Shown here in pieces: positions 24,652-33,257 of a DNA stretch of 43,127 nucleotides (positions are counted from its first letter, which is position 1; every line of letters begins with the position of its first letter). A program made the position numbers and the translations under genes. The stretch covers positions 1 through 43,127 of the forward strand of contig CALVSH010000028.1 in the NCBI GenBank assembly GCA_944358945.1, given 5' to 3'. Under the pieces are notes generated by a model that saw only the letters and a list, made by a program, of their open reading frames with translations, was not told where the DNA came from and searched no databases. This DNA comes from an uncultured Bacilli bacterium. Lineage in GTDB: Bacteria; Bacillota_I; Bacilli_A; RF39; UBA660.

Positions 24652-25188
24652 TTACTTATATAGTTTTTCTGTTAGACGATTTTTGATAATTCTTTTTGGT
24701 AATTCATCAATTGATACATGCATCTTAACAGGCAAGGTAGTTTCTTTTGTAGTGTATTGTCCATAATCGTTTTCATAATTTTTGATTAGTCGATATTCTT
24801 CTAATAATTGTTTCATATTTACATTCGTCAAATCTTCTTTAACAAGTGTAATATCTTGGCTAAAGTAATCATATATATTCTCCATATTTTGACTAATATT
24901 TATAATGATTGCTGTTCTAGATGTAATAACATTCATATCTTGATTACTTATGTTATTAGTGGAATTTTCTTTTATTGCAGCAGCTTGTTCTTTCTGAGCA
25001 TTTTCTTGTATTATTTTATATATATCTATTTTTTCGACTGATTCATTTTTTAAAAAATCTAATAAAATATTGGTATCTTCTTCTGTTAATTGTCTTTTTC
25101 TCTTGATACACTTTTTAATTCGTTTATAGGCTTCTTTAATTTCTCCTGTTTGATCGTTTTCAAAAGTTAAATCATAATTATTGTACAT
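24652..25188 (-). CDS. small helical protein, paralogue of the upstream gene
   Basis: The 178-residue protein shares with its neighbour an N-terminal block (LTEEDTNILLDFLK here, LTKQDTEILLNYLK there), a middle block (NMENIYDYFSQDITLVKED versus NIENLYNYLGQDIKVVKTD) and LLEEY. No catalytic or membrane motif is visible. TGAGGAAAG precedes the ATG. The pair is a tandem duplication of a lineage-specific gene of unknown function. Confidence 0.75.
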   Translation of the reverse strand: MYNNYDLTFENDQTGEIKEAYKRIKKCIKRKRQLTEEDTNILLDFLKNESVEKIDIYKIIQENAQKEQAAAIKENSTNNISNQDMNVITSRTAIIINISQNMENIYDYFSQDITLVKEDLTNVNMKQLLEEYRLIKNYENDYGQYTTKETTLPVKMHVSIDELPKRIIKNRLTEKLYK

Positions 25189-25208
25189 ACTTTCCTCACT
25201 AGCTTCCT

Positions 25209-25730
25209 TTATTTATTGAATTTTTTTCCAAAAATTTTCTCACTTGTTTTTTTAATTTGCTCAGACTGATCATTGATAATTGGTAATAAGTCTGTGGATA
25301 ATGGCGTATTTATTTTCATATAGTCTGTGATATTTTCTTCATATTTTTTTATGTTGTCATATTCTTCAAGTAAGTAATTTATTCTTGTTGGTGTTTTATC
25401 AGTCTTTACTACTTTAATATCTTGTCCTAAATAGTTATATAGATTTTCTATGTTTTCATCCATTGATATTTTGATATTTGCCTGGGTAATGATAAAATCT
25501 TTTTCTTCCGTTGACATATCTTTCGCTATTCCATTAAAAATATCCGTGTTGCGTTGTTTTCTTTTTAGCCACTTTCCTTCTTTATAAGTATCCTCTTTTT
25601 CCTTAGCTTCTTGTTTTAGATAATTTAATAGAATTTCTGTATCTTGCTTTGTTAAATCTTGATTATTTTTAAGATTTGTTCTTATTCTTTCAAAATCTGC
25701 TTTCGTATTACATTGTGATTCTTTATACAT
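25209..25730 (-). CDS. small helical protein, paralogue of the next gene
   Basis: First of the three tandem genes, 173 residues, soluble and helical. It aligns along most of its length with the 178-residue gene downstream, including the DT.ILL..LK motif near residues 34-42 and LYNYLGQDIKVVK near 117-129. It ends in a basic tail (KIFGKKFNK). The strong AGGAGG site and the terminator before it (end of yneF lies upstream) suggest its own transcription start. Function unknown. Confidence 0.75.
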   Translation of the reverse strand: MYKESQCNTKADFERIRTNLKNNQDLTKQDTEILLNYLKQEAKEKEDTYKEGKWLKRKQRNTDIFNGIAKDMSTEEKDFIITQANIKISMDENIENLYNYLGQDIKVVKTDKTPTRINYLLEEYDNIKKYEENITDYMKINTPLSTDLLPIINDQSEQIKKTSEKIFGKKFNK

Positions 25731-25774
25731 ATTTTCCTCCTAGCAAAATTACCATTACTATAACAAAGGTGCTA

Positions 25775-25811
25775 AAAAAAGCAATGTTTATTGATATTTT
25801 TGCATTGCTTT
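25775..25811 (-). terminator. terminator of the tkt-sirA-yneF run
   Basis: On the minus strand AAAGCAATG and CATTGCTTT form a 9-bp stem followed by a T run. The hairpin begins inside the last codons of yneF. Confidence 0.8.
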
Positions 25812-25997
25812 CATCATTTGATTAATTTGCTTTTGATTAGGTTTTCTACCCATTTGCATCATTAATCCTTTTAACATTTCCTCTGTAATAGGAGGATTTT
25901 CTTTTAAGTATTTTTTCATTAATTTTCTAGCTACAACGACTCCGATAATTAAGCCGATAATTAGTCCTATTAATACCATTAATATATCATGCCACAT
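25788..25997 (-). CDS. yneF: YneF/UPF0154 family small membrane protein
   Basis: A 69-residue protein with one N-terminal span (about residues 5-24, rich in Ile, Gly and Val) followed by the UPF0154 signature RKLMKKYLKENPPI and a C-terminal MGRKPNQKQINQMMKAM. Function is unknown in all species. Its place after a sirA-like gene and tkt repeats the B. subtilis order tkt-sirA-yneF, which supports both calls. Confidence 0.93.
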   Translation of the reverse strand: MWHDILMVLIGLIIGLIIGVVVARKLMKKYLKENPPITEEMLKGLMMQMGRKPNQKQINQMMKAMQKYQ

Positions 25998-26049
25998 AAT
26001 TTCATCTCCTTACTTCTTCATTTTACTAAAAATTTATGTTTTCTACAAG

Positions 26050-26481
26050 CTATATTGTCTCTTTTTCTGCAAATTCTCGAAGAAAAAAGTAATCTTGATA
26101 TTTAAACTCACAGACAAATAATCGTTTATTTAGTTCATCTAAATATTCGAAGAAGGATGATGATAATTGTTCTGCTTCTATTTTTATATAACTTTTTTTA
26201 ATAGTTAATCTACTTACTTCATCACGATATAAATTATTATAATAGTGGACTTCATTTCTTTTAGAGTATGGTATATCTTGGTGGAGTTTTAAGAATAAGT
26301 AACGATCCATTTTGTTTTTATCAATAGGATTGATTAGTTGTTTAAATAAATGATAACCGTATTCTACTTCATCTTTTTCTAAATAATAAATTTGTTTTAG
26401 AATGTTATATAGAACTCTTTCGTTTCCTTTATATAAGTTAATAAATTCTTCTTTAATATCAAAAATAAAATAGACTCTCAT
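26050..26481 (-). CDS. sirA: probable sporulation inhibitor of replication SirA
   Basis: The protein (143 residues; B. subtilis SirA has 148) starts with YFIFDIKEEFINLYKGNERVLY, close to the SirA start with its IKEEF...G.E pattern, and ends with a similar strand-rich FFEYLDELN...FVCEF segment. The rest is diverged. In B. subtilis SirA binds DnaA domain I and blocks new rounds of replication on entry into sporulation. Position between tkt and yneF is the same as in B. subtilis, which is the main support. AGGTGATACT precedes the ATG. Confidence 0.78.
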   Translation of the reverse strand: MRVYFIFDIKEEFINLYKGNERVLYNILKQIYYLEKDEVEYGYHLFKQLINPIDKNKMDRYLFLKLHQDIPYSKRNEVHYYNNLYRDEVSRLTIKKSYIKIEAEQLSSSFFEYLDELNKRLFVCEFKYQDYFFLREFAEKETI

Positions 26482-26530
26482 AGTATCACCTAGTATTACT
26501 ATAGTCTATTTTAGAGTCTATTTTTGTCGA

Positions 26531-28522
26531 TTATTTTAATAAGTTTTCTACTTTTTCTTCTAGTGAGTCTACATCAAAGCCATATTTTTTATATACATCA
26601 TCTTTAGGGGCACTGCATCCATATTCATCTAATGTAATTAGGTTCTTTTTGTTGAAGACAATACTATTCCATGACATGGATGAGGCTGCTTCTATAACGA
26701 TTTTTCTTATTTCTACTGGTAAGACGTTATCGATATATTCTTGGTCTTGTGATTCAAAACGTTTGATACATGGCATAGATACTACTCGGATATCCATACC
26801 TTTTGTCATTAATCTCTTGGCGACTTCAATAGCGAGATGAACTTCTTCGCCAGTGGCGATTAAAATTCCTGATGGTTTTCTTTCTGTATCGTAGACAATG
26901 TAGCCACCTTTTTGAACTTCGTTAATCTTAGTTGTTTCTAGTATTGGTAGTGTGTTTCTAGATAACGTTATTACGGCTGGACCACTCTCTTTTTCAAAGA
27001 TAGTTCGATAAACACCAATTACTTCATTAGCATCGGCTGGACGGAATACTTCTAGATTTGGTGTTGCGCGAAGGGAAGTTAACTGCTCCACGGGTTGATG
27101 AGTGGCACCATCTTCTCCGACACTGATAGAGTCATGACTATAAATATAAGTTACTGGTAGATTCATTAAAGCAGATTGTCTGATACTTGGTTTTTGATAG
27201 TCACTAAATGTTAAGAAAGTTGAACCATAGGGATGATAGCCACATAAAGCAAAACCATTTAGGATAGCTCCCATTAGATTTTCTCTTACTCCGAAGAAGA
27301 TATTTTTACCGGAATAGTTGTCGGCTGTGAAGTCCCCTACTTCCTCTACATAAGTCTTGGTAGGTTTAAAGACATCGGCACTTCCACCAATGATAGTTGG
27401 ATTACTTTGTACAATAGAAGAAAGTATTTTTCCTGATGTTACCCTAGGAGACTCTTTGTTTTCTTCTGGAGGATTGTAGATAATATCTTTTATATCAAAG
27501 GATTTCTTACCTGTCATAAAATCTATTAGTACTTTTTTATCTTCCTCTTCTAAGGTGTCTACTTGTTTTTCAAATTTACTACTTATGTTTTTACAACGAT
27601 TTCTTATTAACATTTGAAAATCGTCCATTGTAATTTGGGAAATTGTAAATGGAATATCTCTGATTTGCATTTTTTCTTTGATAGAAGTTATATCTTCTTT
27701 TTCTAATGGTCCACCATGAACTGCGGCTGTTCCTTCTAGTTTAGAGTATTTTCCAATTGTTGTTTTTACTTCTATTAACGTTGGTTTATCCGTTGATTGC
27801 TTAGCATCTTCGATAGCTTTTGTGATTGATATTACGTCTTCTCCATCTGGTACTGTAATTACATTCCAGCCCTGGGAAATAAAGCGCATGGCTACGTTTT
27901 CTGTAAAACATTTAGACGTTGGTCCATCTAAACAGATATCATTAGAGTCATATAAAACAATTAGTTTATTTAATTTTAATGTTCCAGCAAGTGATGCTGC
28001 TTCATAGGTGATTCCTTCCATTAGGTCACCATCTCCACCTAAAACATACGTATTGAACTCTATTAATTCTTTTTTTCCTTTGTTAAATCTTGCTGCTAGA
28101 TTTCTTTCAGCCATAGCAATACCTACGGCAGTGGCAAAACCTTGTCCTAGTGGTCCTGTTGTTACTTCTACTCCTGGCGTTTTTTCATACTCAGGGTGCC
28201 CCGGGGTGATAGAATCCAGTTGTCTAAAGTTTTTTAAATTCTCTAAATCCAATGGATATCCTGCCATATATAATGTTGCATATAATAATGCCGAACCATG
28301 ACCTGATGACATAATAAATCTATCACGATTATAAAACTTAGGGTTAGATGGATCAATTTTTAAATGATGGGCATACAAACTATAAAGTATTGGAGCCGCT
28401 CCTAGGACAATTCCAGGATGACCACTATTTGCTTGCGCAATCATATCAATTCCCAGTGACCTTATTTGGTCCACTATTTTTTCTTCGTTAATTTCGCTCT
28501 CATCTCTTTTAGGACTTACCAC
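26531..28522 (-). CDS. tkt: transketolase
   Basis: A 663-residue thiamine-diphosphate enzyme of the non-oxidative pentose phosphate pathway. The N-terminal part has the ANSGHPGIVLGAAP and GPLGQGFATAVG motifs and the GDGDLMEGITYEAAS cofactor motif; the middle has FGVRENLMGAILNG and HDSISVGEDGATHQP. I place the start at a GTG (28522) with AAGGAG eight bases upstream; the GTG at 28531 lies inside that ribosome site. Its own consensus promoter is just upstream. Confidence 0.97.
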   Translation of the reverse strand: MVSPKRDESEINEEKIVDQIRSLGIDMIAQANSGHPGIVLGAAPILYSLYAHHLKIDPSNPKFYNRDRFIMSSGHGSALLYATLYMAGYPLDLENLKNFRQLDSITPGHPEYEKTPGVEVTTGPLGQGFATAVGIAMAERNLAARFNKGKKELIEFNTYVLGGDGDLMEGITYEAASLAGTLKLNKLIVLYDSNDICLDGPTSKCFTENVAMRFISQGWNVITVPDGEDVISITKAIEDAKQSTDKPTLIEVKTTIGKYSKLEGTAAVHGGPLEKEDITSIKEKMQIRDIPFTISQITMDDFQMLIRNRCKNISSKFEKQVDTLEEEDKKVLIDFMTGKKSFDIKDIIYNPPEENKESPRVTSGKILSSIVQSNPTIIGGSADVFKPTKTYVEEVGDFTADNYSGKNIFFGVRENLMGAILNGFALCGYHPYGSTFLTFSDYQKPSIRQSALMNLPVTYIYSHDSISVGEDGATHQPVEQLTSLRATPNLEVFRPADANEVIGVYRTIFEKESGPAVITLSRNTLPILETTKINEVQKGGYIVYDTERKPSGILIATGEEVHLAIEVAKRLMTKGMDIRVVSMPCIKRFESQDQEYIDNVLPVEIRKIVIEAASSMSWNSIVFNKKNLITLDEYGCSAPKDDVYKKYGFDVDSLEEKVENLLK

Positions 28523-28544
28523 GTTAATCACTCCTTATATTTTC

Positions 28545-28573
28545 ATTATAACAAACAATTGGTTTTTGTACAA
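28545..28573 (-). promoter_or_regulatory. sigma-A promoter of tkt
   Basis: TTGTAC (28568-28573) and TATAAT (28545-28550) on the minus strand have a 17-base spacer. Confidence 0.8.
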
Positions 28574-28598
28574 ATATAGTAATATTATTTGAAAAAGA

Positions 28599-28629
28599 AA
28601 AAGAATTTATGTATTTTATAAATTCTTTC
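28599..28629 (-). terminator. rho-independent terminator
   Basis: AAAGAATTTAT and ATAAATTCTTT form an 11-bp stem followed on the minus strand by TTTTCTTTTTC, just after the stop of the 282-residue gene. Confidence 0.85.
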
Positions 28630-29477
28630 TAATTTAACTTACTCATTACATATTTTTTGTCTGTATTTTTAGTAGGAGCATCTGTAAATAACTTAAACTC
28701 TTTTGTTGTGATTTTTTTTGCCATTTCTTCTACTAAGTCTTTTTGGAATGATGGGTAACACTCATTTAGTTTATCTCTAAAAGCTTGGAATGTCCCAGTA
28801 CTTAGATGCCTTTGCTTAATACTTTCTTCAAATATTTGATTAGGTGGGTAAAAAGTATTGTTTGTTATTACCATATCATTTATTCTGCCAATTTGTTGAT
28901 TTATTATTACACCATTTTCTTCATGAGAAAATTCTTCAACTATTATAGTTTCATGATTGCCTAATGATGGAATAGGCGTTGCGGCAAATTGGTATTCAAA
29001 TTTTTTAGGTACTTCTGAATTATTATTTAACTCTACTAATATTTTTTCATTTAAGATTAAATCCAATTTTTTTCCTTTTTCAGACATCTTATTCTCTATA
29101 CTTGTGTTATCCAAGAGAAACTGTTCTTTGTCCACTATACTAAATATTGTATATCCAAAATCATTACTATCTACGGTTAAGAATGGATTTTTATTCAAAG
29201 ATAATTCAAATGTATCCATATTTCCACGGATATTTCTTACTTCTAGTTTATAATAGTAATTATTATCTTCATCTTTACTACTTTGGTAGACTACGTTTTC
29301 ACTAATTATTCTAGTGATATATCTTTCTTGATCTGAATTATTTAGTTTTTCTTTTACTATAGTACCTACTTTTGTATTTTCATTATCTACAATTAACCAT
29401 TGATTAGAATCTGATAAATTTATTGCTTGATAACCTAGAATATCTAGTAGTTTTTGTTCGCTTTTTATAAGTTTCAT
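28629..29477 (-). CDS. unknown protein, member 1 of a local three-gene paralogue family
   Basis: A 282-residue soluble protein. Its first 40 residues carry the family motif, LLDILGYQAINLSDSNQWLIVD...VGTI, shared with the genes at 29497 and 34621. A beta-rich middle with the RNIRGNMDTFELSLN block and an acidic C-terminal helical part follow. I recognise no enzyme or binding motif and no signal peptide or membrane span. It lies 19 bases after its paralogue, so they form a pair. It ends the run. Confidence 0.78.
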   Translation of the reverse strand: MKLIKSEQKLLDILGYQAINLSDSNQWLIVDNENTKVGTIVKEKLNNSDQERYITRIISENVVYQSSKDEDNNYYYKLEVRNIRGNMDTFELSLNKNPFLTVDSNDFGYTIFSIVDKEQFLLDNTSIENKMSEKGKKLDLILNEKILVELNNNSEVPKKFEYQFAATPIPSLGNHETIIVEEFSHEENGVIINQQIGRINDMVITNNTFYPPNQIFEESIKQRHLSTGTFQAFRDKLNECYPSFQKDLVEEMAKKITTKEFKLFTDAPTKNTDKKYVMSKLN

Positions 29478-29496
29478 TTATTTTCCTATTTTCTTA

Positions 29497-30426
29497 TTAT
29501 TTTTTTGTTAGTTGTTTAGGGCTGTTTGTTGTTTTGTTTCCTTGTTTTATGCTTGATACTAATAATGATAGTTCTTCTTCTATAGAACTTCTATTTTCAA
29601 GCATAGCTTCCATGATATCTTTTTCTAAGCCATAGTTTTCATTTATTAATGTTTTTACTTTGTTAAAAGTATTTATTGCTTTTTGATCTTTTGCTATTAC
29701 TTCTAGGATGGAATCACAATTTGCATCTCCTTTTTCCATATATTCTTTTTTATTGTTTATATATATTTGAAGATTAGACTCTATATATGGTTCACCATTC
29801 TCATCCAACTGATAAGAATACTCGTGTATCGCTGTAGTCGTAGATTTCTCTTGCGTATCTTTGTCTAAAAATTCTTTTACTAATGTATAACTGTAGTCAG
29901 GACTGTAATCAAAACTATGAGATATGTTGTCATTATTAAATTTTACAGTTACAATTTCTGATGATACTTGATCTTTACCACTTGGTTGATAATTAAGATG
30001 ACAGTAATAATCAGAAATATAAAAAACAACCTTTCCGAAAGTCTTACTATCTAATTCAAGGCGGGATGTCTCATCCAACTTTAAAGTGATTTTATCCATA
30101 TTACCATTTTTATTTTTCATTTCAAACTCATAGTAGTAGTCATCATTTACATAATATACATTTTTGGAATTTCTTTCTTGCCTAGTACCATGATATTTTA
30201 GTTTGTTACTATTGATTTCCATTGTATACATTGAAAATTCATTTGAAAACTTATCTTTTTCTTTTGTTTTTCTTATGTTACCTACTGTTTGTCCAATACT
30301 ATTTACAATATTATAATGATTAGAATCTTCGGTATTTAAAGCTTGATAACCAAATAATTCTAATAATCTTTCTTCACTTTCTATGTTGTTTTTTTCTGTT
30401 TGATTACTTATATCCGTTTTTTTCAT
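29497..30426 (-). CDS. unknown protein, member 2 of the paralogue family
   Basis: The 309-residue protein begins with a short charged leader, then LLELFGYQALNTEDSNHYNIV...VGNI, the family motif, and KNKNGNMDKITLKLDE, which matches the block in the downstream paralogue. The middle is beta-rich with many tyrosines, and the end is helical with a Lys/Thr tail. No transport signal or catalytic motif is seen. GAGGAA lies before the ATG. Function unknown. Confidence 0.78.
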   Translation of the reverse strand: MKKTDISNQTEKNNIESEERLLELFGYQALNTEDSNHYNIVNSIGQTVGNIRKTKEKDKFSNEFSMYTMEINSNKLKYHGTRQERNSKNVYYVNDDYYYEFEMKNKNGNMDKITLKLDETSRLELDSKTFGKVVFYISDYYCHLNYQPSGKDQVSSEIVTVKFNNDNISHSFDYSPDYSYTLVKEFLDKDTQEKSTTTAIHEYSYQLDENGEPYIESNLQIYINNKKEYMEKGDANCDSILEVIAKDQKAINTFNKVKTLINENYGLEKDIMEAMLENRSSIEEELSLLVSSIKQGNKTTNSPKQLTKK

Positions 30427-30507
30427 ATAAATTCCTCTTTTCCATAGATTATTTTATCATAATCTTTGTTATATGAATATCATATTTTGATATATTGAGG
30501 GGGATTT

Positions 30508-31356
30508 TTATTTAACTTTTAATTTTTCTTTACATTTTATATTTCTTAGTTCTCTTCTTCTTATCTTGTATAAGTCTTTTTGTGCCCAGGGAGGACATTT
30601 TCTTATTTCTACATATGTACTTTTGAATATATTTTGTTCTAATCCTTCTGTTACTGCTTTTACTATTTCATTATTTCCAAAAGTGTATGTGTAATCTGTT
30701 ACTTCTTCCCCTTTAAAACTAGTAGGATAGAAGGTATTTGATTGTATTTCAAATAATTTTTGCTGAGTTTTGTTAGTCATCGTAAAAATACTTACTCCAT
30801 CAAAGTTAAAACCTACTAAAAGAATAGAATTTATGGCATTCATAATATAATTTTTTTCGGTTAGTTGAAGATACTCTCGTCTATTTTTCATATATGCATC
30901 ATAAAGCTTAGAGATATCTTTTTTCATTGTAGGATATTCTTTTATATACGTTCTTATTACTTCATCGGCTGCGGTTGCATTTTCTAGTTGTTCTTGTATT
31001 GGTCCATAAGAATTTTTAGGATAGTAATCTTTTACTAGCATATCACCTTTTCGGTCTTTTATAAGTTGTAGATTGATTAATAACCCGTTAGATGCCTCAT
31101 ATTCTAATATTAGCTCTTTTTTGTTGTAGTCTACCATGTTACTTTTTATTGAAGATAATTTTTCTTGGCATGCTTTATTAAATTCTTCTGCAGCAAAACC
31201 ATTATCTGTCGATAGATTTCTTCTTTTTTTTCTTTGATACTGGGTAAGTTCATATAGAGAAATTACATTTTTATCTGTAGGTGGTTCTTGAGATAAAATA
31301 TTCATTACCTCATCTTGTAATTCGATTGCTGTTGTTAATGGTTTGTTTATTATCAT
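30508..31356 (-). CDS. unknown soluble protein
   Basis: A 282-residue protein I do not recognise. The first half is helical and charged, the middle is more hydrophobic (NAINSILLVGFNFDGVSIF), and the C-terminus is very basic (KIRRRELRNIKCKEKLKVK). A QSNTFYPTSFKGE stretch faintly recalls TNNTFYPPNQIFE of the 28629 gene, so the two may share a small domain. GAGGTGATATT precedes the ATG. It appears to be first in a run with the two paralogues downstream. Confidence 0.72.
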   Translation of the reverse strand: MIINKPLTTAIELQDEVMNILSQEPPTDKNVISLYELTQYQRKKRRNLSTDNGFAAEEFNKACQEKLSSIKSNMVDYNKKELILEYEASNGLLINLQLIKDRKGDMLVKDYYPKNSYGPIQEQLENATAADEVIRTYIKEYPTMKKDISKLYDAYMKNRREYLQLTEKNYIMNAINSILLVGFNFDGVSIFTMTNKTQQKLFEIQSNTFYPTSFKGEEVTDYTYTFGNNEIVKAVTEGLEQNIFKSTYVEIRKCPPWAQKDLYKIRRRELRNIKCKEKLKVK

Positions 31357-31547
31357 AATATCACCTCACAAGTGGTGCTATTGTATCATATTTTAGTAAA
31401 AATTAAAAGACTGTCTTTCTATCTCCTGTTTTTTTATGAAGAAATTTATTTTGATTCCTTGGTATTTTATATGTTTGTCTAAATTACTGAGTTTGTGTTT
31501 TTATTTAGAACCGTTTGTGTTACAATATGAGACAAGGAGTGATAGTT

Positions 31548-32267
31548 TTGAAGATATTTAATAAAGAGAACGGGGTTAAGAAAGTTTATGTGCAGACTAG
31601 AGATATTAAATTATTAAAAATGATACCCGGTACTCCACCTTCTATTTTAAAGACAAATGTTGATGATATTTTAGATGATTGTTTTATAGAATTTAATAAC
31701 TATCCTGATGTTTCTTTCTTTCAACAGACAGATTTTATTCAGGATTATCATCAGTTGAAGAAAGCTAGTGTTGATGAACTCAGAGATATGGCACATAATG
31801 TATGGGATTTGATTGAAGAGGAAGAAAAAGGCCTTCATTTAGATGAAAATCGTTTTATTAGACTAGAACAATTACGATATCAGTTGAATGATTATCATGA
31901 TGTTTTTGTTTATAAACAAGGGAGAAAAAAAATTCCTTTCCCGGTAGTACCAGATTTTTCTTCTAATTTTTCGTTACGAAATGATAAAGATAGATTGATT
32001 ATTAGACCTGGGTTTGATGATGATAGACTTTTTGTTTATCGTACAGATGGTGAAAGATTAGATATGCAAAGCAAAGTAAATGAATTCTTTATTAGGAATG
32101 GGATTATGTTAGCGATGATGAAGAAGACGGATGATGATATTTTTTTCTGTGATTGTAATATGAAGTTATCAGATAACGGCTACTTAATTATAGATTTATG
32201 TTCTAATCAAGGTTACCAACTATCTGATGAGGATTCTAAAATATTTAAAAAAAATTATAGTAAGTAG
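31548..32267 (+). CDS. unknown protein, first of a plus-strand pair
   Basis: I place the start at a TTG (31548) with AAGGAG eight bases upstream, giving 239 residues that begin KIFNKENGVKKVYV; an earlier ATG at 31515 has no ribosome site. The protein is soluble and acidic, with a helical middle (DELRDMAHNVWDLIEEEE) and strand-rich end. No family is recognised. The next gene starts 13 bases after its stop. The pair lies divergently from the 30508 gene. Confidence 0.75.
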   Translation: MKIFNKENGVKKVYVQTRDIKLLKMIPGTPPSILKTNVDDILDDCFIEFNNYPDVSFFQQTDFIQDYHQLKKASVDELRDMAHNVWDLIEEEEKGLHLDENRFIRLEQLRYQLNDYHDVFVYKQGRKKIPFPVVPDFSSNFSLRNDKDRLIIRPGFDDDRLFVYRTDGERLDMQSKVNEFFIRNGIMLAMMKKTDDDIFFCDCNMKLSDNGYLIIDLCSNQGYQLSDEDSKIFKKNYSK

Positions 32268-32280
32268 TTGGAGGTTATAT

Positions 32281-32817
32281 ATGGATAAATTTTATACAGA
32301 AAAAGAATTGAATCAAATTCTGTTATCTAAACCTTTAGATGAATTCTATGGAGTTATTTTACAACTGGTTAATCAAGAAATTATATTTGAAAATGATGAA
32401 GATTTTGAACAAATTGATTTATCTGATACCGTTATCGATTCATCTTATGACTTTATAGATAAAAACAAAGATGATGAGACTAGTATCCTTTTTACTATCA
32501 ATAGTATTGTGACTGTTATAGATAATCAGATTTATGATGTTATAAATAAGACTTTTTTAGATAGTGATTTCTGTCATGTTATATTTTATTTAAATGCGGC
32601 TCAAGTCTACTCTTATCAGGATTTCTCTAGTAAAATTTTAAATGAGATGGAAGATGGAATTGAAAAGGAGAAGTTTTGTTGTGATTTTGGAGATAATAGT
32701 AAAATTTATCGATTTTTAGATAATTATTTTATTTCTTGTACTAATTATAATGATATTACGGATGAGTTTTTAAAAAACGCCAATTCTTCTTATGGGTATC
32801 AAAAAAAGTTGAACTAA
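32281..32817 (+). CDS. unknown acidic protein, second of the pair
   Basis: The start is the ATG at 32281, with GGAGG six bases upstream; the longer reading from 32227 overlaps the previous gene and has no ribosome site. The 178-residue product is very acidic (many Asp and Glu) with alternating strands and helices and no membrane span. It is not recognised. It ends at a terminator shared with the convergent Nudix gene. Confidence 0.78.
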   Translation: MDKFYTEKELNQILLSKPLDEFYGVILQLVNQEIIFENDEDFEQIDLSDTVIDSSYDFIDKNKDDETSILFTINSIVTVIDNQIYDVINKTFLDSDFCHVIFYLNAAQVYSYQDFSSKILNEMEDGIEKEKFCCDFGDNSKIYRFLDNYFISCTNYNDITDEFLKNANSSYGYQKKLN

Positions 32818-32819
32818 AT

Positions 32820-32844
32820 AAGCACTCTACTTTGAGTGCTTTTC
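32820..32844. terminator. bidirectional terminator
   Basis: AAGCACTC and GAGTGCTT form an 8-bp stem with flanking A and T runs between the 178-residue gene and the Nudix gene. Confidence 0.85.
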
Positions 32845-33246
32845 GTTTAGATATTTATCTATTATCAAATTTTTTATTACTGATGGTATTAACTCTATTT
32901 CTTCTAATTTAGCTAAAGGAATGGCAATAGGAATGTATTGGCCTTCTCCTTCATAGTTTGGATCTGTGTACTCCGGTCCTGTTCCTGTTCCTAATATGCC
33001 ACTTTGATAAGTGCAATCAAAGAAATAGTGTCTCGTATTTTGAAAATCATCGGTACCTATTAGATTCCCAACGGAAACGGTTATTCCTAATTCTTCTTTT
33101 ACTTCTCTGATAACACCTTCCTCTAATGTTTCATTTTCTTCTAGTCCTCCACCTGGAATAACATAATAGGTTCTTTCTTTTTTTATTCTCTTTATCAATA
33201 AGATGTTTTTATCTTTTATTACAATCCCTCGTACGCTTTTTTTCAT
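32827..33246 (-). CDS. Nudix hydrolase
   Basis: The 139-residue protein carries an intact Nudix box: GGGLEENETLEEG followed by REVKEELGI (about residues 32-54), with the Glu residues that bind Mg2+. Flanking strands (KNILLIKRIKKERTYYVIPGGG) are typical. It hydrolyses a nucleoside diphosphate linked to some other group; the substrate cannot be told. It follows the GT4 glycosyltransferase by 11 bases, so they are co-transcribed. Confidence 0.93.
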   Translation of the reverse strand: MKKSVRGIVIKDKNILLIKRIKKERTYYVIPGGGLEENETLEEGVIREVKEELGITVSVGNLIGTDDFQNTRHYFFDCTYQSGILGTGTGPEYTDPNYEGEGQYIPIAIPLAKLEEIELIPSVIKNLIIDKYLNEKHSK

Positions 33247-33257
33247 GGGTTTCTCCT

